A stretch of 15,212 nt of DNA from Sutterella sp. UBA4713 (GTDB taxonomy: Bacteria; Pseudomonadota; Gammaproteobacteria; Burkholderiales; Burkholderiaceae_F): positions 1-15,212 of the forward strand of contig DHJT01000061.1 in the NCBI GenBank assembly GCA_002404465.1, in the 5' to 3' direction. The position numbers and the translations under genes are program-made. Positions 7,290-12,623 of the stretch are shown here, one piece after another. How positions within the stretch are numbered: the first letter of the stretch is position 1; each line of letters starts with the position of its first letter. A model generated the notes under the pieces. It was given only the letters and a program-made list of their open reading frames with translations, was not told the origin of the DNA and searched no databases.

Positions 7290-7966
7290 CCGTTGCTCCA
7301 TTTTTTCTCAAGATATTCAGCCGCAAGCGAAATCGGCCAGCAGGCAAAAAAGTAAAGGAAAAACACGACGCCGTAGACCCAAAGGGCCGCCGTCGGAAAC
7401 AAAAAGCGATTGGCATCGATAATTTGTTGACCGACTTTGAGAACCTCGACCAAACCGATCAAGACCACAAGGCTTGTCGTTTTGATCATGCGCGTGACAA
7501 GATTGATAGCGGGCGGCAAAAGGCGACGCACGGCTTGCGGAATAATGATCAGGCGGTACGTTTGAAAAAGCGACAGGCCCAACACATGCGCACTTTCGTA
7601 TTGATGCTTCGGAATGCTCCCGAGCGCTCCGCGCACAAGATCCCCTAATTCGGCCGTGCCCCACGCGGTAAATACCAAGATCGACGTCGTGTAAGCCGAT
7701 AAGTTCCAACCGAAGGCCCGTGTAAACCCGAAATACACCACGAATAAAAGCACAAGCTGCGGCATGATGCGGATAAATTCGAGATAAACACGCGAAACGG
7801 CTCGTGCAATCGGATTTTCCAGCCGCATGAACATCCCGAAGAGAATCCCGAGCGGAATCGACAGACCCACGCTCACCAGACTGACATTGAGCGTCGTTAA
7901 AAGCCCCTCAAGTAGGCGCATCCAACTGTTCGGATCCAAAAGGAGCTCATAGCCCGAAGCCTGCAT
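7286..7966 (-). CDS. Polar amino acid ABC transporter permease (second subunit)
   Basis: This 226-residue HisMQ/GlnP-type inner-membrane permease has an opening ASGYELLLDPNSWMRLLEGLLTTL and several membrane spans. The EAA coupling loop with AHVLGLSLFQTYRLIIIPQA is followed by LLPPAINLVTRMIKTTSLV, a hallmark of the family. The start at 7966 has GGAGG seven bases upstream and overlaps the preceding permease gene by 20 bases. An ATG at 7984 is the alternative. With the neighbouring permease it should form the heterodimeric channel. Confidence 0.9.
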   Translation of the reverse strand: MQASGYELLLDPNSWMRLLEGLLTTLNVSLVSVGLSIPLGILFGMFMRLENPIARAVSRVYLEFIRIMPQLVLLFVVYFGFTRAFGWNLSAYTTSILVFTAWGTAELGDLVRGALGSIPKHQYESAHVLGLSLFQTYRLIIIPQAVRRLLPPAINLVTRMIKTTSLVVLIGLVEVLKVGQQIIDANRFLFPTAALWVYGVVFFLYFFACWPISLAAEYLEKKWSNG

Positions 7967-8609
7967 GACGCATCCTCCGTTCAAGATAGGTTCCCAAAAG
8001 CGAAACCGGTAGCAAAATAATGATGTAAGCGGAAACGAGCATCAAAAGCGACTCGTCGGTTCGGTAGTAGTTTCCGATGAGATCCTTCGTTACGTACATC
8101 AAATCGGGAAGCGCAATGGCACTGACAACCGAGATTTCTTTTATAAGAAAGATGACATTGGCCACAAAAGCGGGCATTGAAACGGCCAATGCCTGAGGTA
8201 GAACAATTAAGCGCATCGTCTGCAAGGGCGTAAAGCCTAAGACACGCGCCGATTCCGTTTGAATCGTCTCGACCGATTCCAAGCCGCTACGCAAGGCTTC
8301 GGCCATGTAGCTACCGCCGAGGAACACAAGACCGATGACGGCGCACCATTCGCCCGAAAGACGGATACCGATCTTAGGCAACCCGAAATAAAGGAAAAAG
8401 AGCTGCACGAGAAGCGGCGTGTTGCGCGACAGTTCCATGTAAATTTTCGCCAGGGGCGAGAGAATCGGAACCTTGTAGTAGCGTACGACGGCAACCGCGA
8501 GGCCGGCGACAAGCGCCAACAAAATTCCGTAGATTCCGACACGAATCGTCAGAATCGCACCGTCGATATACCAGGGAAGATACTTTCCCATGAAGTCCCA
8601 ATCCAACAT
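7947..8609 (-). CDS. Polar amino acid ABC transporter permease (first subunit)
   Basis: This 220-residue HisMQ-type permease begins MLDWDFMGKYLPWYIDGA, has a first span around 16-42, and the conserved MELSRNTPLLVQLFFLYFGLP block (about 58-78). The coupling loop is ARVLGFTPLQTMRLIVLPQA (about 132-151), followed by FLIKEISVVSAIALPDL. It is the first structural gene of the operon. Its start lies 32 bases after the T-tract of the leader terminator. The ribosome binding site is weak (AAGTAAGAG close to the ATG), and the sequence just upstream of it can pair with the terminator loop. Expression is probably decided by the attenuator upstream. Confidence 0.9.
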   Translation of the reverse strand: MLDWDFMGKYLPWYIDGAILTIRVGIYGILLALVAGLAVAVVRYYKVPILSPLAKIYMELSRNTPLLVQLFFLYFGLPKIGIRLSGEWCAVIGLVFLGGSYMAEALRSGLESVETIQTESARVLGFTPLQTMRLIVLPQALAVSMPAFVANVIFLIKEISVVSAIALPDLMYVTKDLIGNYYRTDESLLMLVSAYIIILLPVSLLGTYLERRMRHAGFGL

Positions 8610-8641
8610 CTCTTACTTGGGCGGTAGCATGGGGTACGGAC

Positions 8642-8674
8642 AAAAAAGAAGGACCGCACGCTTACCGCCGGTCC
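8642..8674 (-). terminator. Leader terminator (attenuator) before the amino acid transporter operon
   Basis: Read on the minus strand, the arm GGACCG (8674-8669), a 12-base loop, the arm CGGTCC (8656-8651) and TTCTTTTTT form a Rho-independent terminator. Partly paired A-rich flanks extend the stem. It lies between the Cys-rich leader ORF and the first permease, where an operon terminator only makes sense as an attenuator. Segment 8661-8671 of this hairpin can instead pair with 8718-8728 of the leader. Confidence 0.75.
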
Positions 8675-8728
8675 CTTTCTTTTAACTGATCACAATTTCA
8701 GTACAAGCCAAACGAATCCGGAGGCAAA
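8661..8728 (-). promoter_or_regulatory. Predicted antiterminator pairing in the Cys leader
   Basis: On the minus strand, TTTGCCTCCGG (8728-8718) is antiparallel to CCGGCGGTAAG (8671-8661). Ten of eleven positions pair, two of them as G-U, with one U/C mismatch. The downstream partner includes half of the terminator's 5' arm plus its loop, so the two structures exclude each other. The upstream partner overlaps leader codons 19-22, just after the last Cys codon. Ribosomes stalled early in the Cys run would leave it free, while ribosomes translating past would mask or disrupt it. The pairing is seen in sequence; its function is inferred. Confidence 0.6.
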
Positions 8729-8784
8729 TCGGAGCAACGACAACACATACAGCAACAATTGCAGCACATGGTCACACCGGTCAT
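8698..8784 (-). CDS. Cysteine-rich leader peptide (attenuator ORF)
   Basis: A 28-codon ORF reads MTGVTM, then CCNCCCMCCRC, then SDLPPDSFGLY. It has 8 Cys codons among residues 7-17, using both TGC and TGT. It starts at ATG 8784 behind GGAG (8796-8793, 8-base spacing) and ends with TGA at 8698. It has no signal peptide and looks like no CxxC metal-binding domain. The position is that of a classic leader peptide: about 37 bases after the predicted transcription start and about 24 bases before a terminator hairpin. It precedes an operon whose binding protein resembles a cysteine binder. The natural reading is that low Cys-tRNA stalls ribosomes in this run and lets the transporter genes be transcribed. 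The longer open frame to 8892 crosses the promoter and is rejected. Confidence 0.8.
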   Translation of the reverse strand: MTGVTMCCNCCCMCCRCSDLPPDSFGLY

Positions 8785-8827
8785 TGCGTCTTCTCCGAGA
8801 TAAAAATATAAAAAACAATTGCTCGTG

Positions 8828-8856
8828 AGTTTATTGAGGGAAAACCGTGTTGTCAA
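8828..8856 (-). promoter_or_regulatory. Sigma-70 promoter of the Cys leader and transporter operon
   Basis: On the minus strand a perfect -35 TTGACA (8851-8856) and -10 TAAACT (8828-8833, four of six consensus bases) are separated by exactly 17 bases. Transcription should start near 8821, giving about 37 bases before the leader ATG at 8784. Confidence 0.7.
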
Positions 8857-8873
8857 TGAGTAAAACACCGTAG

Positions 8874-9095
8874 TTATGCTTCTTTTTCGCAATGACGGAC
8901 AAACTCGTCGCTCAATTTTTTTGATAGTCCGGAATGCAAAAACGTCCGGAAGTGCCGCTTCACGGAGACGGAAAACGCTTCAAGTAGCGAATACCCGATT
9001 GTCTTAATCGAGTCATATGTAACTTGTATCTTTCTCTCGGATATGTAGATATTCTCCTGAAAATATAGTAAATTTATATTAAGCGGAGAAAACAT
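8874..9095 (-). CDS. Hypothetical ORF or remnant divergent to abiEi (unrecognised)
   Basis: From the ATG at 9095 a 74-residue frame runs to TAA at 8874-8876. Its C-terminal two thirds (YDSIKTIGYSLLEAFSVSV and onward to DEFVRHCEKEA) have protein-like composition and codon use. The first 15 residues overlap the abiEi start and its upstream AT-rich region and look non-coding. No good ribosome site precedes the ATG, so this may be the tail of a degraded gene. I recognise no family. The stop lies just upstream of the leader promoter at 8856. Confidence 0.25.
   Translation of the reverse strand: MFSPLNINLLYFQENIYISERKIQVTYDSIKTIGYSLLEAFSVSVKRHFRTFLHSGLSKKLSDEFVRHCEKEA
9081..9093 (+). promoter_or_regulatory. 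abiEi ribosome binding site and AT-rich upstream region
   Basis: GGAG (9085-9088) lies 5 bases before the ATG at 9094. The 60 bases upstream are very AT-rich (for example TATAGT at 9064-9069), as expected for an autoregulated toxin-antitoxin promoter. I could not identify a matching -35 box or clear repressor repeats. Confidence 0.4.
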
Positions 9096-9687
9096 GCTAA
9101 AAGACACACAGATGCTTATGATGGAGCTGACTCGACAAGGGTACAAAGTTCCCCTTGTTCGCATCGGAACGCTCGTTAAACAAGGAAAGCTGTTTCGCAT
9201 TATCCGGGGTCTTTATACCGATACGCGCACGATTGACCCGTTCACAGTTTCCGCTGCCGTCCTCCAACCCTCGTATATTTCTTTTGAAAGTGCTCTTTCG
9301 GTTCACGGTCTCATTCCCGAGGGTGTTCCGAATGTCACGGCGGCTACTTTCGGCAAGAGACGGTGCAAAACCTATGAAACCGATTGGGGGCTTCTCATTT
9401 ACCGAGACGTTCCTAAAAAGGCTTTTCCCGAAGAACTGAAACTTTTTGAAAACGGAAGTGATAACTACCTACTTGCCGGCCCGGAAAAGGCCTTGTGCGA
9501 TAAGCTCTATAGCGTCAGTCCGCTTCGAAGCCGAAAGGCACTTTGGGAGTGGCTCTTCGAGGATATGCGCATCGAAGAAGAGGATTTTCGCAATCTGAGT
9601 GCTGTGGCACTCAATCAATTATCAAAACTATATCCCAGTACAAATTTAAAACTACTGGCCGGAGCTTTGACACGGAAAAAGCCATGA
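9094..9687 (+). CDS. abiEi: AbiEi-family antitoxin (type IV toxin-antitoxin)
   Basis: The 197-residue product resembles AbiEi antitoxins (COG5340-like). An N-terminal winged-helix part includes VRIGTLVKQGKLFRIIRGLY (22-41), the usual LVRxGxLxRLxRGxY-type segment. It continues with YISFESALSVHGLIPE (60-75), matching the family's conserved YLSxxSALxxHGLI block, and ends with DNYLLAGPEKALCDKLY, the family's ATPEKALxDxLY-like segment. In AbiE systems this protein represses its own promoter and counteracts the toxin without binding it. Its stop codon overlaps the abiEii start as ATGA, so the pair is coupled. It may provide phage abortive infection. Confidence 0.85.
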   Translation: MLKDTQMLMMELTRQGYKVPLVRIGTLVKQGKLFRIIRGLYTDTRTIDPFTVSAAVLQPSYISFESALSVHGLIPEGVPNVTAATFGKRRCKTYETDWGLLIYRDVPKKAFPEELKLFENGSDNYLLAGPEKALCDKLYSVSPLRSRKALWEWLFEDMRIEEEDFRNLSAVALNQLSKLYPSTNLKLLAGALTRKKP

Positions 9688-10565
9688 ATTCTCTCTTGAA
9701 ACAAATGCTCTCCCGCACGCATTCCGACATGCGTCAAGGACGAGAAGATGCTCTAAAAGAGATTTTGCAGGAAATCATTTTGAGTGCATTAGCCCGAACG
9801 GATTTCTTTTCCAAAGCCGCGTTTTACGGGGGAACCGCTTTACGCCTTTTTTACGGTCTGGATCGCTTTTCCGAGGATATGGACTTTTCCTTAAAATGTC
9901 CCGATTCTCGATTTAACCTCGCTTCTTATTTGGATGTCATACAGGAGACTCTAAACGAATTCGGTCTTTCTTTTGAAGCTAACTTGAAGGAAAAAAAGCA
10001 TAAAAGCCCCATTCAGTCGGCCTTTGTCAAAGGAAACACCCGAAGTGTCATGCTCGAAATCTACGGACAAGCAATCGCTCAAACCATTGCTCGCAGTGAC
10101 GCATTGAAAATTAAGTTGGAAATTGACACGAATCCACCTTGCGGTGCTCAGTTTGAACGCAAAGTGAAGCTCACGCCGGTTCCGCATTTCGTGACCTTGT
10201 ACGATGAGCCGTCCCTTTTTGCAGGAAAATTGCATGCGATTTTATGCCGCTCTTGGAAAAATCGTGTTAAGGGAAGAGATTTGTTTGACTTCGTCTTTTA
10301 CCGAAAGCGCGGCACCCCGGTCAATCTTGATCATTTAAGAAACCGCCTGATTGACTCCGGTGCCATAGACAAAACAACACCTTGGAATCGAACAATTCTG
10401 ATTGATAAGCTCAAAATGCACTTCTCAAAAATTGATTACGAATCGGCAAAAAGAGATGTTATAGCCTTTGTAGAAGGGAAATCCAGGGACCAACTTGCAC
10501 TCTGGGACGCGGAGTTTTTCAGCCAAATCGTTGATGGGATTAAAGAAACTGCAAGTGGAAAATAA
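9684..10565 (+). CDS. abiEii: AbiEii-family nucleotidyltransferase toxin
   Basis: This 293-residue toxin of the AbiEii/AbiGii (DUF1814) type has a polymerase-beta-like nucleotidyltransferase fold. Motif I is FYGGTALRLFY (47-57). The metal-binding pair is in RFSEDMDFSL (D65 and D67). KIKLEID (142-148) may supply the third acidic residue. SLFAGKLHAIL (177-187) and VKGRDLFDFVFY (195-206) match the conserved C-terminal Lys and KGRDxxD motifs. In characterised relatives this toxin acts as a nucleotidyltransferase, in some cases modifying tRNA ends. All key residues are present, so it looks active. I chose ATG 9684 because it overlaps the abiEi stop; the open frame extends upstream to 9543 inside abiEi without homology. 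Confidence 0.87.
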   Translation: MNSLLKQMLSRTHSDMRQGREDALKEILQEIILSALARTDFFSKAAFYGGTALRLFYGLDRFSEDMDFSLKCPDSRFNLASYLDVIQETLNEFGLSFEANLKEKKHKSPIQSAFVKGNTRSVMLEIYGQAIAQTIARSDALKIKLEIDTNPPCGAQFERKVKLTPVPHFVTLYDEPSLFAGKLHAILCRSWKNRVKGRDLFDFVFYRKRGTPVNLDHLRNRLIDSGAIDKTTPWNRTILIDKLKMHFSKIDYESAKRDVIAFVEGKSRDQLALWDAEFFSQIVDGIKETASGK

Positions 10566-10570
10566 AGGAA

Positions 10571-10690
10571 TCGTTGGCAGAGCCGTAGCGGGCGAAACGA
10601 TCGCCCGTCAAGGAGAACCGGTGTCAGACCGATGAAAGTCGGCATCCGGCGTTTAATCCAAGAATCCTGAGCCTTTAGGCCAGGGAATGC
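10571..10690 (+). ncRNA. Probable omega-RNA/right-end remnant of a lost IS200/IS605 element
   Basis: Directly after abiEii lies a run of compact hairpins. CGGGCGA/TCGCCCG spans 10589-10607. A nested CCGG and CCGA/TCGG structure follows at about 10618-10648. CCTG-A-GCCT-TT-AGGC-CAGG forms a hairpin at 10666-10684. The last, preceded by GAATC and followed by GGAATG, is very like the terminal hairpin of TnpB elements, whose right ends also encode the omega-RNA scaffold. No plus-strand tnpB precedes it; abiEii is intact there. I read it as an orphan right end left by deletion or replacement. It is different in sequence from the neighbouring complete element. An unrelated structured RNA cannot be excluded. 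Confidence 0.45.
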
Positions 10691-10777
10691 GTCGATGCTG
10701 AAAAGTTACCGTCTCTCTCTTGTGGTGAGCGAAATTCGACAGTGTCAGTTCCAGGCCGGGCCACGTTTCTACGAAGC
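10691..10777. other. Unassigned spacer 3' of the PIN remnant
   Basis: About 90 bases between the terminal hairpin of the orphan right end and the stop codon of the PIN fragment. No gene or structure was recognised. If the orphan omega-RNA was once active, its guide would correspond to the first bases here. Confidence 0.3.
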
Positions 10778-10928
10778 CTATTCGCGCTGAGCGTGCCATC
10801 CCAAGTAGCGCTCAGCGAATTGAGTAGCGGTGAGAATCTGTGTTGCCCCTATATGTTTACGTTCAAGCAAACCTGCGCGCTGGTCGCCGGTGACAAGATT
10901 ATTTGCAGTACCGGCCTCACAAATGGCA
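10778..10928 (-). pseudogene. PIN-domain toxin remnant, C-terminal part
   Basis: On the minus strand this segment reads AICEAGTANNLVTGDQRAG, then LLERKHIGATQILTATQFAERYLGW, then stop (TAG, 10780-10778). It fits the C-terminal third of COG1569-type PIN toxins: an alpha helix ending in ADYLVTGD, LL, then a final strand ILTxxxF. The acidic residue of LVTGD belongs to the PIN active site in intact members. The frame starts abruptly at the right end of the tnpB element. Joined to the segment at 12441 onward, it continues in frame as EEPFALI-AICEAG. It has no start of its own. Confidence 0.6.
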
Positions 10929-11060
10929 GTGAAGTCTCCCTCGACTAAAGTCGAAGGCTTCCCTCGTTTGTAATCGGAGGGACTGCCTCAGTTCGATGCG
11001 GGCTACACTCAGATAATTGGTGTTCTGTTGAACCCAACTCCGCATGGAGCCTAAGGAGCG
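10909..11060 (-). ncRNA. Predicted TnpB omega-RNA with guide
   Basis: In TnpB elements the omega-RNA is made from the 3' part of tnpB through the right end, with flanking DNA as guide. By that rule the scaffold here covers roughly 11060-10929. The guide would start at 10928 with TGCCATTTGTGAGGCC, which is coding sequence of the PIN toxin remnant. The scaffold 5' limit is a guess; its 3' part includes the right-end hairpin 10938-10957. Confidence 0.45.
10938..10957. repeat. Right-end hairpin of the tnpB element
   Basis: TCGACT (10941-10946), AA, AGTCGA (10949-10954) form a perfect 6-bp stem extended by CC/GG across a C/A mismatch. The core and mismatch are shared with the left-end hairpin. 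The tnpB stop codon (TAG, 10947-10945) falls inside it. Confidence 0.7.
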
Positions 11061-12339
11061 AACTTAAGGTGCAGGTACTTCTCTTTACGCATTCCGGAAC
11101 TTTTGCTGCAATGCGCTGCCCCATCGTCACCGACAGGGACTTGAAGATTTCCCGGACGAAATACCGAGCGCCGATGTTGTACGAAGCGCTCAGATCGCAG
11201 TTGTAGCGCTTTGCGTTTTGAAAAGTGCAGAGACTGTGATTCTTTTCGTCCCGAGTGACGGCGCCGGAACCGTCGAATGCGAGTTTCGACGTATTCCGAG
11301 CGCAGACCCGACTCACCCGCCGGCCGTTGCGGTGAGCCTTGTCTTCCACCATCTGCTGAACGTACCGTGCCCGCCAATGATGAAGTCGCTGTTTCTTGGA
11401 GCCGTGTTTGCGCCCTTTGAGATCGAGCTTTTCCATGACAATGACGTGAGCACTGGAGTAAACCGCCGTATCCATGATGAAGTTGGCCGTTTTAACGGCA
11501 ATCGAATCATTGATGCCTTTGGCCTTCGCCCAAAGCCGAGGCATCTTACGATTACCTTGCTTCTGGGCGTTCTTGATGCGCTGCAGTGCACGATTCAGAG
11601 AGTCTTTTTCACGGTCAAGACGCAGGAAACGCCTCGCCAGGACAGTGCCATCTGAGGTCATAACAGAGCAGACGCAGGCATTGTTGATGCCGAGATCGAC
11701 GCTCACAACGGTTTGTTCGCGGATGGGAGTATCCGTAAGTTTTCTTTCCTCCTCAAAAGGAAAATCGAGCGACCAGTTTTTTCCCCTTCGACGCAGTGTG
11801 GGTACACAGGCTTTCCGAACAGGGCAATACTTCGCGATGTAGTCCATATCGGACTTACGCAGCTTCACCTCCACCCAATCCCAAGTATTGCGGATGAAAA
11901 CCTTGATCCGTACCGTGTAACGATCTGTCGTGTTTTTGAACATGACCTCCCGGTACATGGCAGGAAAAGTACGTCCTGCCTTAGGCTGTCCGGGTTCTTT
12001 CCCTTGAGGATTCGCCTTCCACTGCTTCAGACGGGTGTGGTAGGAGGAAACCAAGCCGTAGGCTTCGTTAATGGCGGCTCGGCGCAGGTAGCTCGGAAAT
12101 TTGTAGAACGATTTCCCGAAGTCGTACTTTGTAAGCGGTCGCCTGGCTGTCGGCCAGCAGAGCAACTCGGTTGCTCGTACGACGAAAGTCGAATTGGTGA
12201 TCGTTGAAAACGAACCATCCCAATGGTTGAGCATGATGCCGATGAAGTAATCCACCGCCTGACGATAAAGAGCTGCCGTGGTTTCAAAAGCCCCCGCGGA
12301 TTCCTTTATTTTGGCAGGATAAGTGGAGATAATCTTCAT
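10945..12339 (-). CDS. tnpB: TnpB RNA-guided endonuclease (IS605 OrfB family)
   Basis: This 464-residue TnpB is of the Cas12-ancestor type. RuvC residues are complete: D215 in VVSVDLGINNAC (211-222), E303 in VIVMEKLDLKG (299-309), and D382 in RYNCDLSASYNIG (378-390). The zinc-ribbon region is unusual. The canonical two CxxC pairs are replaced by a single C346 (VCARNTSKLAFDGSG, 345-359), C371 and C381. I recall this wording from one TnpB subgroup, so it is probably not damage. A C-terminal tail of about 75 residues overlaps the right end and omega-RNA. In its family TnpB cuts DNA next to a target-adjacent motif and helps retain the element after excision by TnpA. No tnpA is present here. The gene looks intact and begins just inside the left end. 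Confidence 0.88.
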   Translation of the reverse strand: MKIISTYPAKIKESAGAFETTAALYRQAVDYFIGIMLNHWDGSFSTITNSTFVVRATELLCWPTARRPLTKYDFGKSFYKFPSYLRRAAINEAYGLVSSYHTRLKQWKANPQGKEPGQPKAGRTFPAMYREVMFKNTTDRYTVRIKVFIRNTWDWVEVKLRKSDMDYIAKYCPVRKACVPTLRRRGKNWSLDFPFEEERKLTDTPIREQTVVSVDLGINNACVCSVMTSDGTVLARRFLRLDREKDSLNRALQRIKNAQKQGNRKMPRLWAKAKGINDSIAVKTANFIMDTAVYSSAHVIVMEKLDLKGRKHGSKKQRLHHWRARYVQQMVEDKAHRNGRRVSRVCARNTSKLAFDGSGAVTRDEKNHSLCTFQNAKRYNCDLSASYNIGARYFVREIFKSLSVTMGQRIAAKVPECVKRSTCTLSSLLRLHAELGSTEHQLSECSPHRTEAVPPITNEGSLRL

Positions 12340-12394
12340 AGCATCGGTTGAAAGTTTCTTTGGATCTTAGAGCACTTCAATGCTTTTTAAAACC

Positions 12395-12434
12395 GTCGGC
12401 TTGACCCGCGACTAAAGTCGCAGGTCAAGCCGAC
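12395..12434. repeat. Left-end hairpin of the tnpB element
   Basis: A perfect 12-bp outer inverted repeat, GTCGGCTTGACC (12395-12406) and GGTCAAGCCGAC (12423-12434), encloses a GCGACT-AA-AGTCGC stem separated by one C/A mismatch. The inner core matches the right-end hairpin. This is upstream of the tnpB start, as expected for a left-end transposase recognition structure. Confidence 0.72.
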
Positions 12435-12440
12435 ATTTCT

Positions 12441-12532
12441 ATCAAGGCAAAGGGCTCTTCGTACTTGGGCGTGAATGCAACAGTTTTTCCGAACGACCTC
12501 TCCGAGGGCCGCTTCGGGTCCGGTTTTTGATA
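12441..12532 (-). pseudogene. PIN-domain toxin remnant, segment upstream of the insertion
   Basis: On the minus strand this frame reads KPDPKRPSERSFGKTVAFT then PKYEEPFALI and is broken at the TTGAT motif by the element. Joined to the right segment it gives EEPFALIAICEAGTANNLVTGD, consistent with the helix and acidic segment before the last PIN strands. No N-terminal PIN start (hhhDTN motif) is seen upstream; ispDF begins on the other strand at 12624. The toxin gene was therefore probably already missing its 5' half. Confidence falls with distance from the junction. Confidence 0.4.
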
Positions 12533-12623
12533 AAAAACGCATAGACTGAAAACGAAAAAACATGCATTTCGAATCGTCCGGTTCCGTTAAAATCGCGATG
12601 AACTCCTTTGTGAAAGAAAATCA
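12533..12623 (+). promoter_or_regulatory. Upstream region of ispDF
   Basis: The ispDF promoter must lie here or overlap the PIN remnant. TAAAAT at about 12585-12590 is a fair -10 candidate about 35 bases before the ATG, but I see no good -35 box 17 bases upstream. The ribosome site is weak (GAAAG before the ATG at 12624). Confidence 0.3.

Larger units (their letters stand above)
10929..12440 (-). mobile_element. IS200/IS605-type element carrying tnpB only
   Basis: The element encodes TnpB but no TnpA (Y1 transposase), so it would need help in trans to move. Both ends carry related hairpins with the core GACT-AA-AGTC and the same C/A mismatch below it (RE 10938-10957, LE 12395-12434). Proposed ends on the minus strand: left cut after TTGAT (12445-12441), right end at TTCAC (10933-10929). 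Deleting exactly this interval restores a PIN-protein reading frame, which is strong internal support. Size is 1512 bases. There is no target duplication, as expected for this family. Confidence 0.72.

Noticed and set aside
8642..8821. T-box or other riboswitch upstream of the amino acid operon
   Set aside because: I see no T-box sequence or aptamer-like core; the leader ORF plus terminator explains the region better.
8785..8892. N-terminal extension of the Cys-rich ORF to an upstream ATG at 8892
   Set aside because: It would start upstream of the TTGACA/TAAACT promoter and lacks a ribosome site; the ATG at 8784 has GGAG at good spacing.
10742..10948. Plus-strand 68-codon open frame
   Set aside because: It is antisense to the PIN remnant, which has family-like motifs on the minus strand.
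11713..12207. 164-codon plus-strand frame opposite tnpB
   Set aside because: It is a shadow of tnpB, which has the complete RuvC motifs.
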